From Chloroflexota bacterium (lineage in GTDB: Bacteria; Chloroflexota; Anaerolineae; Anaerolineales; Villigracilaceae): a stretch of DNA of 64,000 nt. Made by a program: the position numbers and the translations under genes. The DNA lies in contig JACAET010000028.1 in assembly GCA_013388685.1 (NCBI GenBank), forward strand, positions 108,639 to 172,638, given 5' to 3'. Shown here in pieces: positions 28,094 through 38,000 of this stretch. The first letter of the stretch is position 1, and each line of letters opens with the position of its first letter. The notes under the pieces are model-generated. The model was not told where the DNA came from, did not search any database, and worked only from the letters and a program-made list of their open reading frames with translations.

Positions 28094-30403
28094 CTATGCC
28101 CCGTCATCCTTGGGCGGCGCGGCGGGACCATAATCCAGCACTTGCCGCATTTGCGTTCCTCCTTCCGGCGGACCGACGATGCCCCGGTCCTCCATCATAT
28201 CCACAAGGCGCGCGGCGCGGGTGTAGCCGATGCGCAAACGCCTCTGCAACATGGACACCGAACCGCGCCCCTCCTTACGGACGAGATCAATCGCCTCCGC
28301 CAGCAAGGGGTCTACACCCGTATCCACGGCTTCCATCTCCTCGAACATGGCGGCTTGTTTGAGAGGAACATCCGATTTGGGGATATCGGCGGGGGCGGCG
28401 GGGGCGGCGTAAGGGCTCCCTCCGCCCAATTGAGCACGCCAAAATTCCACCAGGTTGTTGATCTCGCGGTCAGATACGAACACGCCCTGCAAACGGACCG
28501 GCGCGGGCGCATCCGGCGCCTGAAAGAGCATGTCGCCGCGTCCGAGCAGGCGTTCGGCGCCCGGCTGGTCCAGGATGACGCGGCTATCGGTGTTGGAGGC
28601 AACCGCAAAGGCGATGCGCGCCGGAAAGTTTGCCTTGATGAGACCCGTCACCACATCCACAGAGGGGCGCTGGGTGGCGAGAATCATGTGAATGCCAGTG
28701 GCGCGCGCCAGTTGCGCCAGGCGGGTGATGGTCTGTTCCGTTTCGGTGGGGGCAATCATCATCAAGTCGGCAAGTTCGTCAATCACGATGACGAGCAGGG
28801 GAAGCCGTTTTTGCCCCTGCAGTTTCATCTTGGCATTGTAATCGTTGATGTTGCGCGAACCGACCTGCGCAAAAAGGTGATAGCGGCGGTCCATTTCGCG
28901 GGTCATCCATTGCAGCGCGCCGATGACGCGCTCCACCTCCACCACCACAGGCGCCAGAAGATGCGGGATGCCGTTGTAGCCGGTCAATTCCACACGCTTG
29001 GGGTCTACAAGAATCAATTTCAATTCATCAGGCGTATTGTGCAGAAGCAGGCAGGTCAGAATCGAGTTGACACAGACCGATTTACCCGAGCCGGTGGTGC
29101 CGGCAATCAACATGTGCGGCATGTTTTCCAGCGTGGTGCTTACGGGTCGTCCGGTCACATCCTTGCCGAGGGCAAACTTGAGCGGGTTGAGGTTGCGTTT
29201 GAACGCCTCGCTTTCGACAATATCGCGCAGCGCCACCAGGGTCATCTCGTCGTTCGGCACCTCGATCCCCACATAACTGTGACCGGGCACCGGTGCCTGA
29301 ATGCGGATGCGCGGCGCGGCAAGCGCCAGGGCGAGATCGTCCGCCAGCGAGGCAATCTTATTGACACGCACTTTCGTGCGCCCGGTTCTGGTCTCGACAT
29401 ACAGCGGTTCCACCCCAAATTGCGTGATCGCCGGTCCGCGATTGATCTCCACCACCTGCACCGGCGCGCCGAAGGACGCCAGCGTTTCCTGAATTAATCG
29501 GGCGCGCTGTTGGATGAACTCTTCGTTCACTTCCGGCGCCGACCCCGCCTCGAGGATGTTCTTCACATCCGGCAACTGCCACTGGATGACCGCCTCCGCC
29601 GGGCGGACGCTGGTGATCGGTGCACCGACAGGGACATGCTCCGGCACGAGGGGTTCGGGGCGATGCAGAGGGGTGAATCCGTTCGCGGCGACCTCGCCAG
29701 GCTCCGGGGAGACGGAGGCGGGTTTGGACATCCGCTGGCGAATCCGGGCAAGCAGGGATCTCGCCAGCGGGGGCGCCCAGCCGAACAAGTACGGGATTTC
29801 GATGTCGAAGGTCAGGATGATGGCAATCAGAAGCCAGGCGATCAATAAGACGACGGAACTGCCCATGCCGAAGGCATTGACCATGAATTTCTGGATGAAA
29901 CTTCCGACGAAGCCGCCTCCGTCGCTGTTCAGAGCGGCTTCATCCGCCCTGGAGGGTGCGGCAATGATAAAGTGCATCGCCGCCAACAGCCACAGGAACA
30001 GGAGAATGATTCCTGTGGCGCGCTCCAGTGTGAGCGGCGGGAGTTTTTCGATGCGGCGCAGGATGAGCCAGACACCCATTAGAATCAGCCCGAGAGGCAG
30101 AATGTAAATGCCCCAGCCGAGCGCCTGGCTCAGGCGGAGCATCAGATAGGCAGTGACGGTACCGCGTTGTGCAGAGAAAAGAATGAGGGTGGTGAGGACG
30201 CCCACCACCGCCATGACCGCGCCGATCACGTCCAGTTTGCGTTCGGCGGAGAGGGAATCCCACCAGGAGGCGGGAACGGGCGCAGGCGGCGCAGGCTTGC
30301 CCCGTTTGGGCGGCGCGCTCCCTTTCTCCTTTCCGGCAGATTTCCCCCTCGACCCGGCTTTGGATTCTCGAGAAGAGGAAAAGAACGGCAGTTTCAACGG
30401 CAT
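28094..30403 (-). CDS. ftsK: DNA translocase FtsK/SpoIIIE
   Basis: A 769-residue septal DNA pump. After a basic N-terminus come about four to five membrane helices (50-200), a linker, then the alpha-beta motor with Walker A GTTGSGKSVCVN and Walker B LLVIVIDELADLM. The C-terminal winged-helix gamma domain (GSVSMLQRRLRIGYTRAARLVDMM) reads KOPS-type sites. Start at 30403 gives MPLKLPFF; the 8-residue upstream extension lacks support. It transports chromosome ends through the division septum for dimer resolution. Confidence 0.95.
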   Translation of the reverse strand: MPLKLPFFSSSRESKAGSRGKSAGKEKGSAPPKRGKPAPPAPVPASWWDSLSAERKLDVIGAVMAVVGVLTTLILFSAQRGTVTAYLMLRLSQALGWGIYILPLGLILMGVWLILRRIEKLPPLTLERATGIILLFLWLLAAMHFIIAAPSRADEAALNSDGGGFVGSFIQKFMVNAFGMGSSVVLLIAWLLIAIILTFDIEIPYLFGWAPPLARSLLARIRQRMSKPASVSPEPGEVAANGFTPLHRPEPLVPEHVPVGAPITSVRPAEAVIQWQLPDVKNILEAGSAPEVNEEFIQQRARLIQETLASFGAPVQVVEINRGPAITQFGVEPLYVETRTGRTKVRVNKIASLADDLALALAAPRIRIQAPVPGHSYVGIEVPNDEMTLVALRDIVESEAFKRNLNPLKFALGKDVTGRPVSTTLENMPHMLIAGTTGSGKSVCVNSILTCLLLHNTPDELKLILVDPKRVELTGYNGIPHLLAPVVVEVERVIGALQWMTREMDRRYHLFAQVGSRNINDYNAKMKLQGQKRLPLLVIVIDELADLMMIAPTETEQTITRLAQLARATGIHMILATQRPSVDVVTGLIKANFPARIAFAVASNTDSRVILDQPGAERLLGRGDMLFQAPDAPAPVRLQGVFVSDREINNLVEFWRAQLGGGSPYAAPAAPADIPKSDVPLKQAAMFEEMEAVDTGVDPLLAEAIDLVRKEGRGSVSMLQRRLRIGYTRAARLVDMMEDRGIVGPPEGGTQMRQVLDYGPAAPPKDDGA

Positions 30404-30568
30404 AGTGCGTCTTGGAGTATAGCACAAATGGTCTGGTTTTCATTTAGGGTAAAATTATGCCATCGTGTAATGCAATGGATTCGCCACAGAGAGATCGCAG
30501 AGGCTCCGAGAATCATTCCCCGAACTCTGTGCTTTCTGTGGCAGATTTTGTCCGCTTAAGGATCAACC

Positions 30569-31510
30569 TTGTTCGAAATTCTCTTTCTCGGCACATCGGC
30601 ATCGGCGCCTTCGGCAAAGCGCGGGCTTTCGGCACAGATCGTCAAACACGACGAATATCGCTTCCTGGTGGATTGCGGCGAAGGCACACAACGGCAGATT
30701 TTGCAATCGGGCACGGGCTTCAAGAACCTGACCAACATCCTGCTGACGCATGGACATCTCGATCATATCCTCGGGCTGGGAGGGTTGCTCAGCACGTTCC
30801 TGCGCTGGGAAGCCATCGAGGAACTCAACATCTTCGGCGGACGCGCCACGCTCGACCGCGTTCATGCGCTGATCTATGACGTGGTGTTGCGCGGCAACCA
30901 GCCTCCCATGCCGCTTACCCTGCACGAAATCAAGCCGGGCACGTTCTTCGAGGCCGATCATTTCACCATCACCGCCTTTCCGGTCACCCATCGCGGACCG
31001 GACTGCCTGGGGTACGTCTTCGAGGGGAAGGCGCGCCGTCCCTTCCTGCCCGAGAAAGCGGACGCCCTCGGTGTGCCGTTCGGTCCCGAAAGACGGGAAC
31101 TGGTGGCTGGCAACACCATCACCCTGCCCGACGGCAGGCGCGTCACCCCGGACGAGGTGCTGGGTCCGCTGACAAGGGGGGCGAAACTGGTTGTTGTGGG
31201 GGATACCGGTCGGATAGATAACCTGGTCGAGGCGGCGCGCGAGGCGGATGCGCTGGTCATCGAGGCGACGTATCTGGAGGAGGAGGCGGAGATGGCGAGT
31301 CAATTCTCGCACATGACGGCGCGCCGGGCGGCGGAACTGGCTCTCACGGCAAACGTCAAAAAGTTGATTCTGACTCACATCTCGCGCCGCTACCGTGAAA
31401 AGGATGTGTTGAAAGAGGCGCAGGCGGTGTTCCCCAATGCCGTGGTGGCGCGGGATTTCGACGCTTATCAGGTCAGGCGAGAAGACCATGAAATTCAACC
31501 TCGGGCATAA
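30569..31510 (+). CDS. rnz: Ribonuclease Z
   Basis: A 313-residue metallo-beta-lactamase-fold tRNA 3' endonuclease. The metal motif is LTHGHLDHILGL; the distal ligands lie in FPVTHRGPDCLGY, GDTG and THISRRY. It matures tRNAs that lack an encoded CCA, which fits the CCA-less tRNA-Arg in this window. Start is TTG after AAGGA. Its end overlaps the biotinyl-protein gene by 23 bases. Confidence 0.94.
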   Translation: MFEILFLGTSASAPSAKRGLSAQIVKHDEYRFLVDCGEGTQRQILQSGTGFKNLTNILLTHGHLDHILGLGGLLSTFLRWEAIEELNIFGGRATLDRVHALIYDVVLRGNQPPMPLTLHEIKPGTFFEADHFTITAFPVTHRGPDCLGYVFEGKARRPFLPEKADALGVPFGPERRELVAGNTITLPDGRRVTPDEVLGPLTRGAKLVVVGDTGRIDNLVEAAREADALVIEATYLEEEAEMASQFSHMTARRAAELALTANVKKLILTHISRRYREKDVLKEAQAVFPNAVVARDFDAYQVRREDHEIQPRA

Positions 31511-31988
31511 CGACCGCGTCCATTCCCTGGACCTGACGCCGGTGGGCGGGTCTTACCTTGTCGTCTCGGCAGACCGCTCCGCGGAGGTCAAAGTCGTGAG
31601 CGTAAGCGATGGACGGCTGGAATTGCTCATGGACGGCGAGCGCGTAATTGCCCATATCTCGGTGGACAATGCCAGATACTGGGTGACAATCAAGGGACGA
31701 ACCTTTGCGTTGACCCAATCTTCGGGCGCGCGCAAAGGCGGAGGCGCGCATCACCACGCCGCCGGCGAACTCACCGCTCCCATGCCGGGGCAGGTGCGTG
31801 CGGTGAACGTCAGCGAAGGAGATGCGGTGACGAAGGGACAAACGTTGTTGATCCTGGAGGCGATGAAAATGGAGATTCGCATCCAGGCGCCGATGGATGG
31901 AATCGTGAAGAAATTATTGGTTAAACAGGGAGAGACCGTCGAGCGTGAACAAATGTTGGTGGAAATCGTTGACAGACTGGAAAGTTAA
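31488..31988 (+). CDS. Biotin carboxyl carrier domain protein
   Basis: A 166-residue protein whose last 75 residues form a biotinyl/lipoyl domain. Biotinylation would occur at Lys127 in EAMKMEI, preceded by TAPMPGQV and followed by GETVEREQ. The N-terminal 85 residues resemble the connector domain in biotin-dependent carboxylase subunits. No carboxylase or transferase subunit is adjacent, so the host enzyme (acetyl-, propionyl-CoA carboxylase or a decarboxylase) is unknown. It is followed by a MaoC hydratase and a CitE-like lyase. Confidence 0.88.
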   Translation: MKFNLGHNDRVHSLDLTPVGGSYLVVSADRSAEVKVVSVSDGRLELLMDGERVIAHISVDNARYWVTIKGRTFALTQSSGARKGGGAHHHAAGELTAPMPGQVRAVNVSEGDAVTKGQTLLILEAMKMEIRIQAPMDGIVKKLLVKQGETVEREQMLVEIVDRLES

Positions 31989-32032
31989 AACGTTTCAACG
32001 TTCAAACCCGTCAACTTTCAAACGGAGGTTGT

Positions 32033-32485
32033 ATGACCGGCAAATATTTCGACGAACTCGAGGTGGGGATGAAATTCAAGCACGGCGGGCGCACCGTCAC
32101 CGAAATGGACAATGTGCTCTTTTCCGCGCTGACGATGAACTCACAGCCGCTTCACCTCAACGAGGATTTCGCTTCGAAAACCGAGTTCGGTCAACGGCTG
32201 GTGAACGGGGTGTTCACGTTTGGGCTGGTCGTCGGGCTCACCGTCCCGGACCTGACCGAAGGAACCATCGTCGCCAACCTCGGCTACGACAAGGTCATTC
32301 ACCCAAATCCCGTCTTTCACGGCGACACCCTCTACGCCGAGAGCGAAATCATCGAAAAGCGCGAATCGAAATCAAGACCCAACGCCGGCATTGTGCGAAT
32401 CAAGTGTTGGGGCAAGAAGCCCGACGGTACAATTGTGGTCGAATTCGAGCGAACGGCGATGTTCCTCAAGCGTTTGAACGTTTGA
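32033..32485 (+). CDS. MaoC-family acyl-CoA dehydratase
   Basis: A 150-residue hotdog-fold hydratase. Its signature PLHLNEDFASKTEFGQRLVNG includes the hydratase-2 Asp/His region, followed by GYDKVIHPNPVFHGDTL. Enzymes of this type hydrate enoyl-CoA or mesaconyl-CoA. The next gene is a CitE-like lyase; the MaoC-CitE pair is common around beta-methylmalyl/mesaconyl-CoA chemistry, but the exact substrate cannot be read here. The stop lies inside a hairpin. Confidence 0.9.
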   Translation: MTGKYFDELEVGMKFKHGGRTVTEMDNVLFSALTMNSQPLHLNEDFASKTEFGQRLVNGVFTFGLVVGLTVPDLTEGTIVANLGYDKVIHPNPVFHGDTLYAESEIIEKRESKSRPNAGIVRIKCWGKKPDGTIVVEFERTAMFLKRLNV

Positions 32486-32529
32486 AAGGTGGAACGCTCA
32501 AACGTTATTTTGCCAACGTTCCACCTTTC
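32484..32529. repeat. Hairpin between maoC-like and citE-like genes
   Basis: A 13-bp perfect inverted repeat (GAAAGGTGGAACG / CGTTCCACCTTTC) with a 20-base loop begins at the maoC stop codon. Related AACGTTCAAA words occur just before the maoC-like gene (31988-32025), so both gaps share a repeat type. No T-run follows, so termination is doubtful. Confidence 0.6.
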
Positions 32530-32549
32530 AACGTGATAACGGAGAATTT

Positions 32550-33422
32550 ATGCACTCACGACGCGCACTGCTCTACATGCCCGGCGACGACCGCCGTAAA
32601 ATCGAAAAAGCCGCCACCCTCGGCGTGGACTGTATTTGCATGGACCTGGAGGATGGAACCGCCCTGAGCAAAAAAGCCGAGGCGCGGATGGTCATTGCCC
32701 AGGCGATGAAGGAATTACACTTCGGCAGTTCCGAACGCTGTATCCGCATCAACAGCATCGGGTCGGGGTTCGAGAAGGACGATCTTGCCTCCGCGTTGGC
32801 AGCAAAGCCTGATTCGATTGTCGTGCCAAAGATCGAATCGGCTGAACAGGTGAAGTGGGTTAGCGATCAAATTGAGTCTTTTGAATTATCGAATCAATTG
32901 CATCTCGGAAACATCCGTTTGTTGATCGGCGTCGAAACCGCAAAAGGGATTTTGAATCTCAAAGAGATCGCCGAAGCGGACAAGCGTCTCGAAGCCATCA
33001 TCTTCGGCGGGGAGGATTACGCCGCCTCCATCGGCGCCACGCGCACCCGTGAAGCGACCGAATTGCTCTACGCGCGGCAGGCGGTCATCGCTGCCTGCGC
33101 CGCAAACGACCTGCAGGCAATTGACATCGTGTACATTGACTTCAAAGACCTCGAAGGGCTGCGGCTCGAATCCGAACAGGGAGCCGGATTCGGCTTCAGC
33201 GGCAAACAGGTCATTCACCCGAATCAGGTTCCGGTGGTGCAGGAGGCGTTCACTCCATCCAATGAGGCAATTGCATACGCCAAACGGGTGGTCGAGTCGT
33301 TCGAGTCCAGTCAACAGGAAGGGAAAGGCGCCTACGCGCTCAACGGCAGGATGATTGACATGCCGCTCCTGAAAAACGCTCAAAAGGTGCTCGAGAGGGC
33401 GCGCGCGGCGGGCAGGATATAA
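32550..33422 (+). CDS. HpcH/HpaI aldolase family CoA-ester lyase (CitE-like)
   Basis: A 290-residue TIM-barrel lyase. Family signatures are RRALLYMPGDDRRKIEKA, CICMDLEDGTALSKK, VVPKIESAEQV, GVETAKGILNL and GKQVIHPNQV. The Asp/Glu magnesium ligands are intact. Members cleave or form malyl-CoA, beta-methylmalyl-CoA or citryl/citramalyl-CoA; which one applies is open. It is probably cotranscribed with the MaoC hydratase. Confidence 0.9.
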   Translation: MHSRRALLYMPGDDRRKIEKAATLGVDCICMDLEDGTALSKKAEARMVIAQAMKELHFGSSERCIRINSIGSGFEKDDLASALAAKPDSIVVPKIESAEQVKWVSDQIESFELSNQLHLGNIRLLIGVETAKGILNLKEIAEADKRLEAIIFGGEDYAASIGATRTREATELLYARQAVIAACAANDLQAIDIVYIDFKDLEGLRLESEQGAGFGFSGKQVIHPNQVPVVQEAFTPSNEAIAYAKRVVESFESSQQEGKGAYALNGRMIDMPLLKNAQKVLERARAAGRI

Positions 33423-33436
33423 TCCAATCGGCAATC

Positions 33437-33492
33437 GCGGAGACGCGGAGAGCACGGAGAAATTAAACTCGGCGTTCTCCGCGTCTCCGCGG
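33437..33492. repeat. Inverted GCGGAGACGCGGAGA repeat
   Basis: GCGGAGACGCGGAGAGC (left arm) and GCGTTCTCCGCGTCTCCGC (right arm) pair across about 20 bases. This is one of several A/G-rich short-period repeats in gaps of this window. Confidence 0.65.
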
Positions 33493-33511
33493 TGAACCTG
33501 GGAGACGGATT

Positions 33512-33619
33512 TTGATTTCCCTATTCTACGGCGTTCTCTCCGCCTTCCTGTGGGGCGCGGCGGGGATCATCGTTCTCTTTATCCAGCATGCCGCTTTGCG
33601 GCTTTACGGTGAATCATGA
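33512..33619 (+). CDS. Very small membrane protein coupled to the acetyltransferase gene
   Basis: A 35-codon frame starting TTG with a GGGAGA site, encoding one hydrophobic helix (LFYGVLSAFLWGAAGIIVLF) and a short basic tail. Its stop overlaps the next ATG by four bases (ATGA), which argues for real coupled translation. No family recognised, and chance cannot be excluded at this length. Confidence 0.45.
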   Translation: MISLFYGVLSAFLWGAAGIIVLFIQHAALRLYGES

Positions 33620-34761
33620 TAGACATCAAACCCGTCCAAACCAACAGGGAAAAGCGTGTCTTTCTCACCTTTCCATGGGGCATTTACAAGAATGATCCGT
33701 TATGGGTGCCGCCTCTTCTTTCCGAACGCGCCAGAGTCATGGACCCGGCGCGGAGCATGTTCTTCAGGGATGGCGTTGCCGAATTCTTCCTTGCCTGGAG
33801 GGACGGCAAACCGGCGGGAACGCTCTGCCTTGCAGAGGATAAAAATGCCACCCGCGCCAAAGGGTACGCCGAATGCATGTACGGATTTGTAGAGTGCCTC
33901 GAGGATTACGAAGTCTTCAAATCCATGTTCGACTTCGCCGAAGGCTGGGCGCGCGCCCGCGACATGAAATCCCTGTATGGACCCTACAACCTGGACCGGG
34001 AAGACTCACGCGGCATCCTCATCGAAGGCAGGGAGCGACCGCCCGCAATCCTGTGCGGGCATCATCCCCCCTACTATCAAACCTTCTTCGAGCGGTATGG
34101 CTTTCGAAAAATGGGCGAAGACGGTCTCGCCTATGCGATTGATATTGATCTCGACAATCCCAAAGTTCAGCGAATGATGCGGCTGGCAGACAGGGTCCGT
34201 CGTAAACATCCCGAATTCAAGGTGCGCGGCGCACGGATCGAAGACATGGACAATGAAATAGACCGCATCGTATTTCTCCAGAACGAGGGGTTGAAACATT
34301 TCCCGGATCACATTCCCTATACGCGCAAGGATATCGAGACCATGATCCTGCCTTTGATCCCCCTTGTGGACATGGAACTTGTCCTCTTCGCCGAAGCGGA
34401 TGGCAAGCCTGCCGGTTTTTTCCCCGGCATACCGAACTTCAACGAAACGCTCATCCACCTCAACGGCTTGCGTCATCCGTGGGATTATGCGCGTTATTTG
34501 AGACACAAAAACACGAAACCGAAGTGCCTTGCGATCAAAAGTGTGGTCGTTCCTCCCGAATACCGGGATACGGGCGTGGCAATCCTGCTGTTCGATGAGA
34601 TGGCAAAACGCGCCGCTCACCGCGGCTATCAATGGGCGGATTTATCCCTGACAGGCGAAAGCAATGCGGATACGTTTCCGCTTGCCCATCACATGGGGGC
34701 GCGTATCTATAAACGTTACAGATTCTATAAAAAGGAACTGGAACCCCCGTATGAGGCGTGA
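33616..34761 (+). CDS. GNAT-fold acetyltransferase-like protein (YghO family)
   Basis: A 381-residue protein similar to the YghO-type family of uncharacterised GNAT proteins. Characteristic segments are FLTFPWGIYKNDPLWVPPL near the start, YGPYNLDREDSRGILIEG in the middle, and a C-terminal acetyl-CoA-binding-like part (AIKSVVVPPEYRDTGVAILL). The family sits in lipid or secondary metabolism in some bacteria, but the substrate is unknown. It is coupled to the preceding 35-codon frame. Confidence 0.8.
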   Translation: MIDIKPVQTNREKRVFLTFPWGIYKNDPLWVPPLLSERARVMDPARSMFFRDGVAEFFLAWRDGKPAGTLCLAEDKNATRAKGYAECMYGFVECLEDYEVFKSMFDFAEGWARARDMKSLYGPYNLDREDSRGILIEGRERPPAILCGHHPPYYQTFFERYGFRKMGEDGLAYAIDIDLDNPKVQRMMRLADRVRRKHPEFKVRGARIEDMDNEIDRIVFLQNEGLKHFPDHIPYTRKDIETMILPLIPLVDMELVLFAEADGKPAGFFPGIPNFNETLIHLNGLRHPWDYARYLRHKNTKPKCLAIKSVVVPPEYRDTGVAILLFDEMAKRAAHRGYQWADLSLTGESNADTFPLAHHMGARIYKRYRFYKKELEPPYEA

Positions 34762-34780
34762 GGGAATTTGCCAAACATCA

Positions 34781-34821
34781 GCCGCAGATTTCACAAATTG
34801 GCATTCTGTGAAATCTGCGGC
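34781..34821. repeat. 15-bp perfect hairpin after the acetyltransferase gene
   Basis: GCCGCAGATTTCACA pairs with TGTGAAATCTGCGGC around an 11-base loop. No T-run follows on either side, so it looks like a dispersed palindrome rather than a plain terminator. Confidence 0.7.
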
Positions 34822-34856
34822 ATACATTCCAACCACCTTGGGAAATTGATCCTGCC

Positions 34857-34968
34857 TTGCTCTGTTGCAAACAATGGCAAAACCTCACAATGATCAGCGC
34901 TCGCCCTCTCCCAACATTGGGAGAGGGGTAAGGGCAAAAGCAGGACGAATATCCTTGCAACAGAGCAA
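34857..34968. repeat. 112-bp element with nested inverted repeats
   Basis: The ends are a perfect 14-bp inverted pair (TTGCTCTGTTGCAA / TTGCAACAGAGCAA). Centred inside is an 11-bp palindrome (CCCTCTCCCAA / TTGGGAGAGGG, 34904-34927). It has the shape of a small non-coding mobile element (MITE-like), with no ORF. Confidence 0.6.
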
Positions 34969-35020
34969 TCCTGTATCAAAAATGAAGACAGAGGCGGAAC
35001 ATCGGGAACCCGTTTCGGGC

Positions 35021-38000
35021 TTACACCTTTTTTCTGCGCAGGAGGGCGCCTAAACCCAGCAGGGCAAGGAGGGCGGCGATGACGCCAATCAAGGTGAGGG
35101 GATTGTTCGATGGAGGCGCTTCGGCAGGGGTCGATTCGACCGGCGTTTCGGGCGCCGGCTTGGCTCTTTCGATGACGAAGACGGCGGTGGTGCGCCCAGG
35201 GATGTTGAACGCGCCGCCGGTGTAGGTTGCCTGCTTTACCGCCTCATCTGCCGAGGTTTGCTGGATGGGATGCAGGGTGTATTCGCCCGTCAGTGCGCCA
35301 TCGCTGAAGGTTATCGTTTCGGTGCGGGCGTTGAAGAGGACGACGATTTCGCTGTAGTTCGGGTCTGTGCTGTCGGTGTCGGTCAGGCGCATGACGATGA
35401 GACCAGGCGTTGCCTCCGGTCCGTTGTTGAGGAAGGAAACGACGCGCTCGATCTGGTCGGCGGTTTGCAGGCGGAAGAGCGGGGAACTCTTGCGGATTTG
35501 CAGGAATTCGCGGAAAACGGCTGAGGCGAAGGTGATGTCTGTTTGGGAGAGGACAAGTTTCGGGTCTGCCAGAAGCGGTTTGTAGATGTCCCATTGACCG
35601 CTGCCTTTGATGGGTAATCCGACGCCGAAGTTGTTCGTTTCGTAGGTCCAATCGAGTTTGTTGTACCAGTCGCCGGAGTTGTAGGAGTTGGGGTCGAAGG
35701 ATTTGGAGCGCAGGATGTCGTCGCCCGCGTGGAAGAATGGCACGCCCTGGCTGAGCATGACGATGCTGACGGCGAGGTTGTTCATGCGCACGCGGTCTTG
35801 CAGGGTTGCCTCGGCAGGGGCTTTGACTTGTATCGCGTCGAAGAGGGTGTGGTTGTCGTGGGCGGAAACGTAGACGATGTTTTCCTGCGGGTCGGCGGTG
35901 TAGCCGGCAGGCGAGCCGTTGTAGGAGATGAGGCGCCCGGGGACTTTGCTGCCATCGGCGCGGATGAGTTCGTAGCCGGCGAGGTTGCCTGCCAGACCCA
36001 GGCGAATCCAGTCGGTGTAATTGTTGAGGGTGATTTGCTGGTCTTCGGCGCTGCGTTTTTCGCTGGCGTTGTTGGTGAGGACGAGCCCGGTGGCGAAGCC
36101 CTGCAGGCGCACGTCGTCGAAGGGGTTGCCGCCGCGCACGGCGTCGCGCAGGCGGTCGTTGAAGACGCCGATGCCGGTGCCGCCGATGTTGAGTTGGGTG
36201 GCGTTTTTGCCGCGCGCGTTGTTGGCAACTTCGCCAAAGTTCCAGCCTTCGCCGTAGAGGTAGATGGATTTTCCATCTAAGCCGTCTTTTTCGAGGGTGA
36301 GGGAATCGAGGGCGGCGCGGACGGCAAGCATGTCTTCGAGCATGTGGTGTCCCATCAGGTCGAAGCGGAAGCCGTCCACTTTGTATTCTTTTGCCCAGGT
36401 GACGACGGAATCCACCATGAGTTTGCGCATCATGTTGTGTTCGGTGGCGGTGTTTTCGCAGCAGGTGGATTTTTCCACGTTGCCGTCGGCGTTGAGGCGG
36501 TGATAGTAACCCGGCACGACGCGGTCGAGCACGGAGTTGTCGCTCTGCCCGCTGGCGTTGGTGTGGTTGTACACCACGTCCATCACCACGCGCAGCCCGC
36601 TTTGGTTGAGCGCCTGCACCATCTCGCGGAATTCGACGATGCGCGGTGTGCCGTTCGGGTCGGTGGCGTAACTGCCTTCAGGCGTGGTGTAGTGGAGCGG
36701 GTCGTAGCCCCAGTTGAAGCCGTCTGTGCCGGTGATGGCGCTGACGGCGATGGATTGTCCGTCTGAATCGGGCGGGAGGGCTTTGAGGGCGGCTTCGTCC
36801 ACGCTCTTCCAGGTGGATCTGTCTTCGTTGACGCTGGCGATGTCGAAGGCGGGGAGCAGGTGGATGTGCGTCAGCCCCGCTTCTGCCAGACCTGCAAGAT
36901 GCTTCATCCCATTCGAGTCTTTCACGGTGAAGGCTTTGTAGGTGCCGCGCCATTCTTCGGGAACGGTGGCGTCGCCGATGCTGAAGTCGCGGATGTGCAG
37001 TTCGTAGAGGACGATGTCTTCGGGGGTGGCGAGAGGCGGTTTGACGAGTGAATCCCAGCCGTGGGGTTTGAGGGAGGCGTCGTTCAGGTCCACGATCTGG
37101 CTGCGTTTGCTGTTCATCGAGAGGCTGACCGAGTAGGGGTCGGTGACGAGGTTGGTCTCGATTTTGCCGGTGGAGGGGGCGAAGACTTTTACTTCGTAGA
37201 GATAATATTTCCCCTTCCAATCTGCCTCACCGGTGACGCTCCACACGCCGCTGGAGGCGTCCCATTGCAGCGGGATTTTGTTTGCGTAGGAGGCTTTTTC
37301 GGAGTCGTACAGGAACAGCGTGACCGATTGGGCGGTGGGCGCCCACAGGCGCAGGGTGGGAACGCCGCCCTCAAAGGTCACGCCGAGTGGACCATCGTAG
37401 GGGTACAGGTCATCCAGCACGCCGGGGATTTGGAGTCCGGTTGCGTCCACGTCTTTGCCTGCCTGCGTGCGCGCCACCACAGCCGCCTGCCCTTTGAGGA
37501 TTTCCGCGAGGCGGGAGGTGTCGGTCACCTTGAAGACGGCGTAGTCGCGTACGTGCGGGTACTTGCGCAGGATTTCGACATCCGGCTTGTCTGAAACGAA
37601 GGTCAGCGGGATTTCGCTGCCGTTCAAAATGCCCTGTGGGCTGAGTTGCAGGGCGGCTTCGGGCGAATAGACGAGGGCATATTTCAGCCCGCTCCCGCCG
37701 CTGATGCGCCACAGGATGGTGTCTTTGTTGATCCAGATGGCGCGCTGCTTGGTCAGGTTGCCGACTGGGGCGCCGCTGGCGCTGATGGTGAATTGATTTT
37801 TCACGGTGTCATATCCAAAGTACACTGCATCGCCTTCTTTGGCGACGGTGAATTGCTGCGGTTCGCCGATGACATGGTTTGCATCCTCGTTGAGCGTAAA
37901 GGTGACGGTGTAGTCGCCGGGCTTGATTCCGCGCAGGGTGACGTCGTACAGCCCGTCGCCGTCGGGGTCTTGCAGCCAGGCGCGCAGGCAGGTGGCGTCA

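Noticed and set aside
28142..29497. A 451-codon frame antisense to ftsK
   Set aside because: No family features; the opposite frame contains intact FtsK motor motifs.
30563..31498. A 311-codon frame antisense to rnz
   Set aside because: The plus strand has RNase Z metal motifs; this frame mirrors it in length only because of codon composition.
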